A DNA stretch of 64,000 nucleotides from Endozoicomonas sp. SCSIO W0465 (GCF_023716865.1 NZ_CP092417.1:5434001-5498000); one strand, 5' to 3'; positions 8,756 to 17,539 are shown, numbered from the stretch's first letter. Translations and numbers: made by a program. The notes: generated by a model not told the origin, from the letters alone.

Positions 8756-9427
8756 ATGATGGGTGTCCGAATACCCCATTCACTGGTTGTTGTCAGACTG
8801 GCCGTTCTCTTTACCCTCGTCTTGCTGGCAATTACTGTGCTATGCAATTTCATAGTGGCAAGAGCCACCAATGAAGCCTTGTACTCTAACCTGAGCAAAC
8901 TTCCCTATAATCAGGTGGGTGTTTTGCTAGGCACCAGTAAATACTCGCGTCTGGGTGGATTTAACGACCACTACCGGCTACGGCTTGAGGCAGCCTTCCA
9001 ACTCTACAAAGCGGGTAAAATTGATTACATTCTCATTAGCGGCGATAACAGCACCCGTTTTTACGATGAACCAAGCACCATCAGGCGAGACCTGCTAAAA
9101 AAAGGAATTCCTGCAGAACGAATATATCGGGATTATGCAGGTTTCAGAACGCTCGATTCCGTCCTGAGGGCACATCATGTATTTGATTTGCACAGCTTTA
9201 CCATTATTTCCCAGGCTCCACACAATAAGCGAGCCCTATACATCGCCATGACTCATGAGATAGATGCCATTGCCTACAATGCGGGAGAAGGCCACAACAC
9301 CGATCTAAGTAATAAAGCCAGGGAGGTGCTTGCCAGGGTGTTGGCTGTATTGGAAGTACATTTTCTCAAGACAGGTCCAAAATTCCTGGGTCCAACCATT
9401 GAGATTGGTGTTACGCCTCCTACCTGA
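8756..9427 (+). CDS. sanA: SanA-like DUF218/YdcF-family membrane protein
   Basis: The 223-residue protein has one N-terminal membrane anchor (about residues 10-33) and an outer DUF218 domain. This includes VGVLLGTSKY, RLEAAFQLYKAGKIDYILISGDN, a DEPSTIRRDLLKKGIP helix, and DYAGFRTLDSVLRAHHVF, typical of SanA. SanA is linked to envelope barrier function and vancomycin exclusion at high temperature in E. coli. The family fold is clear; the biochemical activity is not established. ATG at 8756 is used in the same frame as a second possible ATG at 8759. Confidence 0.82.
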   Translation: MMGVRIPHSLVVVRLAVLFTLVLLAITVLCNFIVARATNEALYSNLSKLPYNQVGVLLGTSKYSRLGGFNDHYRLRLEAAFQLYKAGKIDYILISGDNSTRFYDEPSTIRRDLLKKGIPAERIYRDYAGFRTLDSVLRAHHVFDLHSFTIISQAPHNKRALYIAMTHEIDAIAYNAGEGHNTDLSNKAREVLARVLAVLEVHFLKTGPKFLGPTIEIGVTPPT

Positions 9428-9570
9428 GCAAACAGACTGTTTTCATATTCACAGAGCAATACTCATCTTTTTTGGGTCAATGAAAACAAGGGCATAGTGA
9501 AATAACCATTTTTCGCAAAGATGAATCATTCAATACCCAATCTCCTGATTCACTTATTGGAAAACGTCTG

Positions 9571-9591
9571 GGTGTTGTTCAGAACAACACC
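9571..9591. terminator. Inverted repeat between convergent sanA and the polysaccharide arm
   Basis: A 10-bp perfect inverted repeat (GGTGTTGTTC / GAACAACACC) with one central base lies between the convergent ends of sanA and the CpsD-like gene. A short pyrimidine run follows on each strand. It could act as a weak bidirectional terminator or as a binding site. The T tract is poor, so this is tentative. Confidence 0.35.
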
Positions 9592-9601
9592 TTTCCAAGC
9601 T

Positions 9602-10309
9602 CTATAGATCAATATTAAAGAAAGAAGATTTTTTTATATAATTTCTGATTTTTTGCATGCTATTAGGAAACCAGTTGTCCAGCCGACGGGTTTCCCGACA
9701 AATTTCATCGGCCAGGCGAGGATTTCGATAATCATTAAAAACAACACCAATCAATGACGCATCATGTTGGGTCAGTCTATCCAATGCAGTTTTGAATTGT
9801 GTTTGTCGAGTCACTCCAGCCATAACGATCATTATTGTTCCGTCAACGATGGCACAAATGGACTCAGCGGGAATATTATTGCGATTCCTGGCATTTACCG
9901 GGGAGGTATCAAAAATCACAGCATCATAATTTTCCAGCCAATGTTCCATAAGCTTGCTCATATTGGTAAGACTGCGAAATCCAAGTACATCCGTATCACA
10001 AGGAGCCGGTAGTATATCCAGGTTCTTATCATCCGAACGCATAATACATCCATCCGCAGACTTGGGCTCTGGCAACCAGTCTGTATGAAGATGCCCGGAA
10101 ATATCACCCAGTTCAGGGTGCAGCATGTTCACTTCCACCAGCAGCGTTCGCTTACCATCAACTTCGCTACGCTGACTTAAGGCATAAGCCAGGGTACTAC
10201 AGCCCTCTTCCGGGTTGGCAGAAGTAATAGCGACAGAACGCAAACCTTTGCCAATACTGTTGCCATATATCTCTTCAATCTCCAGATAGTTAACCGGCAG
10301 CTTGATCAT
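9602..10309 (-). CDS. SypD/CpsD-like P-loop ATPase with degenerate Walker A
   Basis: The 235-residue protein resembles the cytoplasmic domain of bacterial tyrosine kinases (CpsD/Wzc-C) that drive polysaccharide polymerisation and export. The fold markers are LRSVAITSANPEEGCSTLAYA (P-loop region), TLLVEVNMLHPELG (Walker A' position) and YDAVIFDTSPV (Walker B). The P-loop reads PEEGCST where the family has PGEGKST, so the key lysine is a cysteine; the Walker A' Asp residues are also replaced (EVN). No C-terminal tyrosine cluster is present. It may be a non-catalytic partner or bind nucleotide unusually. The start chosen overlaps the exporter stop codon (ATGA at 10306-10309); an upstream in-frame ATG lies at 10321. 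It holds the position of sypD. Confidence 0.75.
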   Translation of the reverse strand: MIKLPVNYLEIEEIYGNSIGKGLRSVAITSANPEEGCSTLAYALSQRSEVDGKRTLLVEVNMLHPELGDISGHLHTDWLPEPKSADGCIMRSDDKNLDILPAPCDTDVLGFRSLTNMSKLMEHWLENYDAVIFDTSPVNARNRNNIPAESICAIVDGTIMIVMAGVTRQTQFKTALDRLTQHDASLIGVVFNDYRNPRLADEICRETRRLDNWFPNSMQKIRNYIKKSSFFNIDL

Positions 10310-11895
10310 GGCGTAAACCATCCTAAATTGGTGAGGAATTGAATTACCGTCAGAACACTGGCCGCGTCAGCCACCAGCCCCATGATCACATTCCAGTTCG
10401 ATTGTGATAGCTCTGGCACAAAAACCGTATCACCCGCCCTTAGCACCGGCAACCGTGAAGCATCCGGATCTTTCATAAAATCCACAAGATCAAATGTCGC
10501 AGATCGGTTTTTACAACAGGAACTGTTGAAGATGAGTATTTTCTCGACATAAGCACTCTCCTTTGGCCCCTTTGCCTCTGCCAGTAGATCCAGAATGGTC
10601 ATGTTATTGGTAAATTCATAACGGCCTGAAACAAAAACGGCTCCCATAATCCTGACCGTATCTTCAGGTTTTTGCTCAACCCATTTACGTTCTCTCGATG
10701 GGAAAAAGATAGTGTCGCCGGTCTTTACTTTTGGAAGAAGCGTTTCATCCCCTGTTTCAAAATATCTGAGTAGATTCAGCTTACTGACTCTGGCGACGCC
10801 TTCATTACGGTGAACCACTCGAACCCGGCTAAGATCCGCTTCTGCAGAGGGGCCTTCACTAGCGGCGATAATATCCAGAATCCCCATTTCTTCATTGAAC
10901 GCATAACGTCCGGGTTCAATAACCGCACCCATTATATAGATGGCATTTTCCTTGGGTAATTTTACCCAACTTGACGTTTGAGAGGTTGGATTAACAGGCA
11001 GTTCCGGGAGAACAATAGTTGAACCGCCAGAGAGTTCCGGCATATCAGCCCATTGCCCACCTATATCAATAAATTCCTGGAGATTAAACTCAGAAGAAAT
11101 TCTCTGCCCCTCGGGACCCGGCTTAATAATTCTAACATGTGCCAGGTCAGCCTTTTCAGTAGGTCCACCGGCATTACTGAGGTAATCCATAAAATCCACA
11201 CCAGGTGCCCACTCATAACGTCCGGGTTTTTTCACAGCTCCAATAATTTTAAGCGAATCATCTGTTCCCAGTTTTAGCCACGATTTATCGTCTTCAGGGC
11301 CTTTCTCAGGAAAAAAAACCGCATCCCCTGAATCAATTACTGGTAAATCGGTTGTACGTCCCTCGGTAAAATCCTGAAAGTTAAATGGCATAACTGTCCC
11401 GTTTCTTTTAAGAATCCTTACCGAACGAATATCCGCATATTGGGTAGGCCCCCCTGAATTTGCAATAACATCGAGAAAGCCAACGCCTTCAGAGGTTTCA
11501 AATGCCCCCGGTTTCTGGACTTGTCCCATCACATATACTTTACGCGAGCCGCCTGAAACAGAATCAACCTGCTGAGCAACATAAATGGTCGAGCCGGGCT
11601 CTAAAACTGGCAAATCTTCATCTTTACCACTATCGAGAAACTGCTTCAGGTTAAACAGCAGCGGCTCTGTACCGGACAGCACCCGAATCTGTTCAACATT
11701 GGCATAACGTGTAACCCCCCCACCTTTCAAAATGGCATCCACTACATTAATGCCTTCCAGGTAAGGAAAACTTACGGGCTTAAGCACCTCACCAAACACC
11801 TTGATCACCGTTCTGTCAGAAACAGAATCAACTGCCTTATCATCTACGGCTCTTGGCTCTCCATGTACACTGCTTAGACCAGGAGATGTGGGCAC
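10306..11895 (-). CDS. SypC/Wza-like polysaccharide export protein, SLBB-repeat part (frameshifted gene, 3' portion)
   Basis: This frame carries five SLBB repeats in a row, each about 95-105 residues and each opening with a G-x-V-x-x-P-G-x-Y/F-like strand (for example MGQVQKPGAFETSEG, IGAVKKPGRYEWAPG, MGAVIEPGRYAFNEE) and closing with a strand such as GDTIFFPS. SLBB domains build the periplasmic ring of Wza-type exporters. The coding sense really continues upstream to about 12034: the ATG at 11895 is internal (PTSPGLSS). It is the same gene as 12151-13140, separated by a segment read in another frame. Intact, the protein would be about 944 residues with at least six SLBB repeats, long for a Wza homologue. 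Confidence 0.8.
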   Translation of the reverse strand: MPTSPGLSSVHGEPRAVDDKAVDSVSDRTVIKVFGEVLKPVSFPYLEGINVVDAILKGGGVTRYANVEQIRVLSGTEPLLFNLKQFLDSGKDEDLPVLEPGSTIYVAQQVDSVSGGSRKVYVMGQVQKPGAFETSEGVGFLDVIANSGGPTQYADIRSVRILKRNGTVMPFNFQDFTEGRTTDLPVIDSGDAVFFPEKGPEDDKSWLKLGTDDSLKIIGAVKKPGRYEWAPGVDFMDYLSNAGGPTEKADLAHVRIIKPGPEGQRISSEFNLQEFIDIGGQWADMPELSGGSTIVLPELPVNPTSQTSSWVKLPKENAIYIMGAVIEPGRYAFNEEMGILDIIAASEGPSAEADLSRVRVVHRNEGVARVSKLNLLRYFETGDETLLPKVKTGDTIFFPSRERKWVEQKPEDTVRIMGAVFVSGRYEFTNNMTILDLLAEAKGPKESAYVEKILIFNSSCCKNRSATFDLVDFMKDPDASRLPVLRAGDTVFVPELSQSNWNVIMGLVADAASVLTVIQFLTNLGWFTP

Positions 11896-12150
11896 AAAAA
11901 TTTCATCCAGGGACTTAATCTCGGGAAGAACAGAGGGATCCCCCGTATCCAGGTAACGTTTAAAATTGAAGACGTTTTTCTTACCATCCCGTCTCAGCTG
12001 AAGCTTATCCAGCTGGGCCCCATCAACAAACCCCCCCTGCCTCGTTAATTGCCATCTGGATATTACCGGTACTGGGCAGTTCTACTTCACCCGGGTTGTT
12101 GACAAAACCCAGTACTGTGATCAGTAATCGTTTTTCCTTCAAATGAATGG
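11896..12150 (-). other. Two compensating frameshifts within the SypC/Wza-like gene
   Basis: On the minus strand the exporter frame stops just after ...ALSDVSLGLIN at 12151. A second frame carries the expected continuation: LDKLTIHLKEKRLLITVLGF, then VELPSTGNIQMAINEAGG. At a run of seven C (12031-12037 on the plus strand) the original frame resumes as FVDGAQLDKLQLRRDG. The first shift equals loss of one base (probably a T at about 12170) and the second equals gain of one G in the homopolymer. The two cancel, so only about 45 codons are out of frame. Either sequencing error or a real, recently broken gene would explain it. Confidence 0.85.
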
Positions 12151-13140
12151 TCAGTTTATCAAGCCCAAGGAAACATCGGATAGTGCCGTATAAATTGCTT
12201 TATCAGCTGTTCTTAATGTGAGGCCTGCAACTTCGATCTGTCCAACTTCAGGAAGGTGAATAGTCCCATCTCTACCAATAAGAAAGTTAGTATTAAATCC
12301 TTCTTCTCCCGGCAATCCGATAACCAGAATATCACCAGACTGCAGCTCATACTTTTCCGGATCTCTCATCCGGACTGATGACATTTCAACCTCAACGCCT
12401 GATGCATCGGCTACTGCGGAAGTAGCTGATGCTGGATCGGTCACCTTTGGCACAGTCTCTTCTTCGTTTACCTGTGCAACCACCGTGTGGGCTTCTATGC
12501 CAGCGCTTTGATTGCTTTTCAAACCAGGTTGAGGTGAAATTTCTTTTTCACTGTCCGGCTGATTCTGCGAATCAACTGTTTTTTCAGGCGCTTTCTCCCG
12601 TAAAGAAATCAGCAGAGCATCATCGGCTTCCAGCTGCCATCCCGCTGATTGTGCGGCTGGCACTTTAATATGCTGACTGTTCCTGATCAGGGTAAAATCT
12701 GCTTCAACGTCGGTATCGTCAAAAAAAGCGTAGTATGAATTAAGACTGGTTAACAATGAATCAATGGGAAACGGGTACTTCCCGGGATTTTGGATATCAC
12801 CAAGGATGGCAATGTTGATCAAACGTTCCGGAGCAATATAATTTACGCTCTCAATATTATAAGATTCACCAATTTCCCTGAGTATTTCACCAGCAGCAGC
12901 CTCTTCATTCATTCCCATAACATTGAGAACCATTCCATCAGGAAAAGTGATTGCCATCACCTCATCAACCTGCAGAAGCGGAAGAGTCCTGCCATCATCA
13001 CTCAGCTTAATGAAAAACACCCCACCTTTTTCTATAGGGGCATTTGCAGATACTTCCACAGAAGACACTGAAAGTAACAAGAGGATTACCAGAGTTTGCC
13101 ACACACTGCGGACTATACCGGTGTCATAGAGCGTCGTCAT
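12151..13140 (-). CDS. SypC/Wza-like polysaccharide export protein, N-terminal part (frameshifted gene)
   Basis: Numbered from the upstream in-frame ATG at 13149, residues 1-36 form a signal peptide. Residues 45-195 contain a first SLBB-like unit (LINIAILGDIQNPGKYPFP). A Pro/Gln/Ser-rich linker spans about 200-260, and the Poly_export domain begins at about 265 (YELQSGDILVIGLPGEEGFN, RDGTIHLPEVGQIEVAGLTL). This is the outer-membrane Wza-type porin that passes capsule or exopolysaccharide out of the cell. ATG at 13140 overlaps the stop of the upstream gene (TAATG), indicating translational coupling. The frame is lost after ...ALSDV and the rest of the gene is at 10306-11895. It holds the sypC position. 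Confidence 0.8.
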   Translation of the reverse strand: MTTLYDTGIVRSVWQTLVILLLLSVSSVEVSANAPIEKGGVFFIKLSDDGRTLPLLQVDEVMAITFPDGMVLNVMGMNEEAAAGEILREIGESYNIESVNYIAPERLINIAILGDIQNPGKYPFPIDSLLTSLNSYYAFFDDTDVEADFTLIRNSQHIKVPAAQSAGWQLEADDALLISLREKAPEKTVDSQNQPDSEKEISPQPGLKSNQSAGIEAHTVVAQVNEEETVPKVTDPASATSAVADASGVEVEMSSVRMRDPEKYELQSGDILVIGLPGEEGFNTNFLIGRDGTIHLPEVGQIEVAGLTLRTADKAIYTALSDVSLGLIN

Positions 13141-13709
13141 TAAGGCCACCGCTTAAACAGCTTTAAATTTACAGGTCTTGGCCAGTCTGAGAGCCCCAGC
13201 ACAGAATCGTCAGATCGTAATGGTTTTTGGCCCTTTTGAATCAGCTCTTCAACATACTGTAAAGTACATCCTCCATCCTCAGCCATCGCTTCCATCATCG
13301 AACGAACCTTTTCCAGGGCAGAAAATGATTCATGTAATCGAATACTGGCGTCACCTAGAAGTCTACCGCTAATCTCATGCCTAATAACCTGAAATTGTTC
13401 ATTGATTAAACTCATACTCCCGGGAAGACAATATTCACCACCTGCTTCTTTGAGCTCAAGGTATCTGGATTGGCTTAAATTAAATAAGTTAATCACATAA
13501 GATCGGCCAACATCCCTGAAAAAGCGTTTTTCATTTATTGCCAGGCTATAATCGCGATCAGTCTGAAGTGGCCACAGGAACATACATGAGGAGAGTAAAG
13601 GGAAAAAAAGATAAACAAGCAGATATCTGGCAGATCTTCCACCCAATATCAAAAAAGAAAAAAATAAAAATAATTTATTTTTTCGACAGATACTCTTCAA
13701 TACTCTCAT
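13140..13709 (-). CDS. Probable lipoprotein of the polysaccharide locus (SypB position)
   Basis: The open frame encodes 189 residues. A lipobox-like LLSSC with Cys at residue 42 of the long form follows a hydrophobic stretch. A TTG at 13646 would give a 21-residue lipoprotein signal (Arg-containing n-region, LLVYLFFPLLSSC), which fits better than the ATG at 13709 that overlaps the STAS gene by 35 bases. The mature part is helical (SLAINEKRFFRDVGRSYVIN ... ALEKVRSMMEAMAEDGG) and has no recognised domain. It lies between the SypA-like and SypC-like genes, where V. fischeri carries sypB, but no OmpA-like motif is seen. A role at the outer membrane beside the exporter is inference. Confidence 0.55.
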   Translation of the reverse strand: MRVLKSICRKNKLFLFFSFLILGGRSARYLLVYLFFPLLSSCMFLWPLQTDRDYSLAINEKRFFRDVGRSYVINLFNLSQSRYLELKEAGGEYCLPGSMSLINEQFQVIRHEISGRLLGDASIRLHESFSALEKVRSMMEAMAEDGGCTLQYVEELIQKGQKPLRSDDSVLGLSDWPRPVNLKLFKRWP

Positions 13710-14007
13710 ATTGCTTGATCGTCTGGTTAATCCTGAGCATTGTCAATAACTCGTCAGGCTTTCCACTAACACCAAGCAATCCAAGATTTCTACTCTCTGT
13801 CTTAAGTCGCTTATAAAGAAAAACCAAGGCTCCTATACCTGAAGAATCAAGCTCATTAACAGAACTCATATCAACAAGCACATCTCCTGCACAATCTTTA
13901 ATCAAGTGATCAAAATGACCTCTAACCTCATTTACTGTATCCGCATTGAATTTATTGTGCAATTCAATGACATCACAGCTACTGGCCTGGTAAGTCGCGT
14001 AATCCAT
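13675..14007 (-). CDS. STAS-domain anti-sigma factor antagonist-like protein (SypA-like)
   Basis: The 110-residue protein is a single STAS domain with the strand VDMSSVNELDSSGIGALVFL. The serine at residue 56 occupies the phosphorylation position of SpoIIAA-type proteins. V. fischeri SypA is known to be controlled by phosphorylation of Ser56, so the numbering agrees. SypA promotes Syp polysaccharide biofilm formation after transcription by an unknown mechanism. The start ATG at 14007 has GGGAG upstream. It is the first gene of the leftward arm. No kinase or phosphatase partner (SypE-like) is present in the window. Confidence 0.8.
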   Translation of the reverse strand: MDYATYQASSCDVIELHNKFNADTVNEVRGHFDHLIKDCAGDVLVDMSSVNELDSSGIGALVFLYKRLKTESRNLGLLGVSGKPDELLTMLRINQTIKQYESIEEYLSKK

Positions 14008-14311
14008 TACCTGTTACTCCCAACTTCAACGCTTCTTTAATTCTGTCCAACAAGATAAATCAGGGATTTGAACAGCATCCATTTAATTAGATTAGACAAA
14101 ATAACTGATTTTTATTTGATAAAAATAATATTTTAAGACAACTCAAAAGATCGTAAAAATTTCGGCATTAAAAAATAAATTAAATTTCCTTTTTTTATAA
14201 AACACAAGTCTGAGCAAACCCTATAGTTATTTAAAGACTGTAAAAAGTACCAATCAGACAGTATGCCTAAGCACTTTCAGTCTAAAGCTGTATCCAAATA
14301 ACTCTGTATCA
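14008..14311. promoter_or_regulatory. AT-rich divergent intergenic region of the polysaccharide locus
   Basis: This 304-base gene-free stretch separates the divergent arms and is strongly AT-rich, with several A/T runs between 14090 and 14210. Promoters for both arms must lie here or close by. I looked for a sigma-54 site (GG-N10-GC), because the V. fischeri syp promoters use one, and saw none. No clear -35/-10 pair can be defended by eye. Confidence 0.4.
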
Positions 14312-16441
14312 ATGGCTAACATAAAATTTCTCTTTATGGATACACACAAGGACATGCATCCTGCAGAACATCTGTCCATCAAATTGCTAAAGGTGGTTCT
14401 TCTCTGTGCCTGCATATTAGGTGTTTTGTTGAGCCTTGTGCAGGTGTTCCTGGACGCTCACCAGTCCAACGCTGACATTGATCGGAAAGCCAGGGAAATG
14501 CTGGCAATGATTCATGAGCCCGCCAGCAGGTCGGCCTATCGTCTTGATACTGACATGGCACAGGAAGTACTGAATGGACTACTGGAAATAAAATCTGTTC
14601 AAGTGGCTGCAATACGTCTTGACGATAATTCAAAGCTGGCAATGGTGGAGAGACCCATTTTTGCTTCCCGGTACCGACTCCTCTCAGATTATATTTTTGA
14701 CCCTATCCGCATACACCGACAGCAACTGTATAGTCATGAACCTGAAAAAGAGCACTTTGGGGAGCTGATTCTTTCAATTGACACGGCCTATGAAGGCAAG
14801 GCATTTATTCAAAGATCTATCGTTGTCCTGTTTGCCGGGATAATACGTGCCATAGCAATGGCCCTGCTGCTGTACCTGATCTACTCAACATTGCTGACTC
14901 GCCCCATGAATCGTTTAATACACCATTTATCAAGCATTAACCCTGAAGAACCCGGACAACAGCAACTGCCAGTACCTGAAGGTAATGAAAAGAATGAATT
15001 AGGTCTCTGGGTCAGAACTGCCAATAAACTGTTAACGTCTATTAACTACCATCAAAGTCTTCGTCAGAAAGCAGAAGCACGTATTATGAGGCTCTCGCAA
15101 TATGACTACCTGACCAGACTACCAAACCGGCGTACCATCCAGAACCAGATCAATACATTTATCCAAAAGGCCACAAAAAAGCATGAGAACATCGCCATTC
15201 TCTGCCTCGGGTTGGATGATTTTAAATCATTAAATGCCCAGGTAAATTTCAATGCTGCCGAACATATTCTGGTAAAAGTCGCGGACCGCCTTAGAAACTG
15301 TATCGGCAATAACGCCTATATTGGCCGGTTAGGTGAAGATCAGTTTGCGATTATTCAATCAAAGATCGAGCAGCCCTACGAGGCTGCAGAAATGGCTCAG
15401 TCTCTGATCAGGCAGCTTGACAGACCTTTCGAGATTAACAGTGAACAGCTGACAATCAGTGCTACCGTAGGAATAACGCTCTTTCCTGGTGATGGTGAGG
15501 ATGTCGACACGTTACTGCAACAGGCTGAGTTTGCCATGATTATGGCAAAGTCCAGAAGCCACAACCGCTACCAATTTTATGTTGCCACTCTTGATACCGA
15601 AGTCCGCCAGCGCAAACGGCTGGAGATGGACCTCCATCAAGCCCTTGAAAAATGCGAACTCAGTTTGGCCTTTCAGCCACAGTTTAACTATCAACAACGC
15701 AAGCTGTCGGGAGCAGAGGCATTGCTGCGCTGGAATCACCCGGAGAAAGGATTAATCTCGCCGGATATGTTCATTCCCATGGCAGAACACAGCCTTGATA
15801 TTATTCCTATTGGTGACTGGGTTCTGGAAAATGCATGCCAACAGTTAAATAAGTGGCATATTGCTGGTTTTCACAACCTGCGTATGGCAGTCAACCTCTC
15901 TGCTATTCAGCTGCAGGATCAGAATATTGCGGATCGTATCGCGTTTTTACTGAATAAATATCAGGTTCCCCCTGAGGCTCTGGAGCTTGAGGTGACAGAA
16001 ACCTCCATTATTGATGATCTGGAAGCATCGAAAGCCCAGCTCCAGACCATTAAAAGCATAGGCGTAACCCTTGCTCTTGATGACTTTGGAACGGGGTATT
16101 CCTCCCTGGGTTACCTTAAACAGTTTCCATTCGATAAAATCAAAATTGATAAGTCCTTTATTGAAGATCTTCCTGAGAACAGGGAAAACTGTGGCATCGT
16201 TGAGGCCATTGTTCAGATTGGCAAGAGCTTCGGCCTGAAAGTTCTTGCAGAGGGTGTAGAGACTGTTGAGCAAGACGCCTATCTGGCGCAAAGAGGCTGT
16301 CAGGAAGGGCAAGGCTATTACTACGGAAAGCCTCTGTCGGCCCATGACTTTATCAGTCTTGTATCAAGCCAGAGTGTTTCGTCAAGTAATACGCAGGTAA
16401 AGGCTAGAGATAATGGTAGTGAGGGAGACAATAATGGCTGA
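14312..16441 (+). CDS. Membrane-bound GGDEF-EAL protein; degenerate GGDEF, intact EAL phosphodiesterase
   Basis: The 709-residue protein has a membrane segment at about 25-45, a periplasmic sensor region, a second membrane segment at about 170-192, a HAMP-like linker, a GGDEF domain (about 265-425) and an EAL domain (about 440-690). The GGDEF signature reads RLGEDQF (G341-E342-D343-Q344-F345), so diguanylate cyclase activity is unlikely. The EAL side keeps GAEALLRWNHP, DDFGTGYSSLGYLKQFPFDK and AEGVET, the metal-binding and catalytic motifs of c-di-GMP phosphodiesterases. It is the first gene of the rightward arm and overlaps the following GT gene by 8 bases, so it is co-expressed with the polysaccharide genes and probably lowers c-di-GMP in response to an envelope signal. 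Confidence 0.88.
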   Translation: MANIKFLFMDTHKDMHPAEHLSIKLLKVVLLCACILGVLLSLVQVFLDAHQSNADIDRKAREMLAMIHEPASRSAYRLDTDMAQEVLNGLLEIKSVQVAAIRLDDNSKLAMVERPIFASRYRLLSDYIFDPIRIHRQQLYSHEPEKEHFGELILSIDTAYEGKAFIQRSIVVLFAGIIRAIAMALLLYLIYSTLLTRPMNRLIHHLSSINPEEPGQQQLPVPEGNEKNELGLWVRTANKLLTSINYHQSLRQKAEARIMRLSQYDYLTRLPNRRTIQNQINTFIQKATKKHENIAILCLGLDDFKSLNAQVNFNAAEHILVKVADRLRNCIGNNAYIGRLGEDQFAIIQSKIEQPYEAAEMAQSLIRQLDRPFEINSEQLTISATVGITLFPGDGEDVDTLLQQAEFAMIMAKSRSHNRYQFYVATLDTEVRQRKRLEMDLHQALEKCELSLAFQPQFNYQQRKLSGAEALLRWNHPEKGLISPDMFIPMAEHSLDIIPIGDWVLENACQQLNKWHIAGFHNLRMAVNLSAIQLQDQNIADRIAFLLNKYQVPPEALELEVTETSIIDDLEASKAQLQTIKSIGVTLALDDFGTGYSSLGYLKQFPFDKIKIDKSFIEDLPENRENCGIVEAIVQIGKSFGLKVLAEGVETVEQDAYLAQRGCQEGQGYYYGKPLSAHDFISLVSSQSVSSSNTQVKARDNGSEGDNNG

Positions 16442-17534
16442 TCATCCCATTATCATACTCTTGGACTCCCGCCAGGCAGGTGGTATCGAGACTCATGTTT
16501 ACCAACTTGCCAAAGCGCTTCAAAGCAGTGGCTGGCTTGCAGAAATCTGGTTCTACCAAAAATACCAGGCTGAGCATCCTTTAGAACAGACGTTAAAAGA
16601 CTCTGCAATCCGTTTCCGTTATCTCAATGGCAGGTTGGTTCAGCTGATTTCAGAACTCAAATCCACACAGCCGCTGATACTACATACCCATGGGTACAAA
16701 GCCGGTATTTTTGGCCGCCTGGCAGCAGTCATCACAAGAACACCTGTGGCCTCCACCTTTCATAATGGGGATCCGGGTGAAGGTATGGTCCGACTATATT
16801 CACTGCTGGATCAGTTAAGCAGCCCGATTTCTGAAAATATCGCAGTCAGTGATGAGATTGCCAGAAGATGGATCAGAGCCCCTCGTCGGATTGATAATTT
16901 TGTAGATGTTCCAGAACATTACCCATCTTCGGGAAAAGCCATCTCGTTTGTTGGTCGGTTGAGTCACGAGAAAGGTCCTGACCTGTTTCTGCAGCTGGCC
17001 AAGCACCAACCACTACTCCCCTTCAGGCTCTATGGTAGTGGCCCAATGGAAGAAATACTCCAAAAGCAGCAAGTCCATAATGTCATGTTCATGGGCCAGG
17101 TTAAGTCCATGGAAGCCCATTGGCGTGAAATCGGCCTGTTGTGTATAACATCCCGTTTTGAAGGCTTACCCATGGTCGCACTGGAAGCCATGGCTCATGG
17201 CGTACCTGTCCTCAGTTTTCCATTGGGAGGACTTCCCGACCTCATTTTGCAGGGCTTCAACGGCTGGACCTCTCCGGTTGGAGACCTCAATGAAATGAGT
17301 AATTTGCTGCAATTCTGGTTTTCCCTGCCAGAGGCAGTGAAGTGGCAAATCAGGGAAGCCTGTGTTGCCACGATCATCAATAGATACTCAAGTCAGGCGA
17401 TCCTGCCAAAGATTCTTGATGTATACCAGCAAGCGGTACAGGCAAAAGGGCACGATTGGCCCAAAACACTCAAAACAGCATCCGCTCATAGTCTGACTAA
17501 TAAGAAACAGGATCGCTCTCAAACGGTTGGATAA
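16434..17534 (+). CDS. GT4-family glycosyltransferase (SypJ-like position)
   Basis: The 366-residue cytoplasmic GT-B enzyme has an N-lobe with DSRQAGGIETHVYQLAKAL, a middle strand ISFVGRLSHEKGPDLFLQLA, and the donor-binding E-x7-E motif in FEGLPMVALEAMAHGVPV. It should add a sugar to the lipid-linked repeat unit; neither donor nor linkage can be read. ATG at 16434 has GAGGGAG upstream and overlaps the stop of the GGDEF-EAL gene; an upstream in-frame start at 16413 is less likely. The flippase gene follows after 5 bases. Confidence 0.85.
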   Translation: MADHPIIILLDSRQAGGIETHVYQLAKALQSSGWLAEIWFYQKYQAEHPLEQTLKDSAIRFRYLNGRLVQLISELKSTQPLILHTHGYKAGIFGRLAAVITRTPVASTFHNGDPGEGMVRLYSLLDQLSSPISENIAVSDEIARRWIRAPRRIDNFVDVPEHYPSSGKAISFVGRLSHEKGPDLFLQLAKHQPLLPFRLYGSGPMEEILQKQQVHNVMFMGQVKSMEAHWREIGLLCITSRFEGLPMVALEAMAHGVPVLSFPLGGLPDLILQGFNGWTSPVGDLNEMSNLLQFWFSLPEAVKWQIREACVATIINRYSSQAILPKILDVYQQAVQAKGHDWPKTLKTASAHSLTNKKQDRSQTVG

Positions 17535-17539
17535 ACTCA

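Noticed and set aside
14008..14311. Possible sigma-54 promoter for the polysaccharide arms
   Set aside because: No GG-N10-GC element was found on either strand of this interval by eye.
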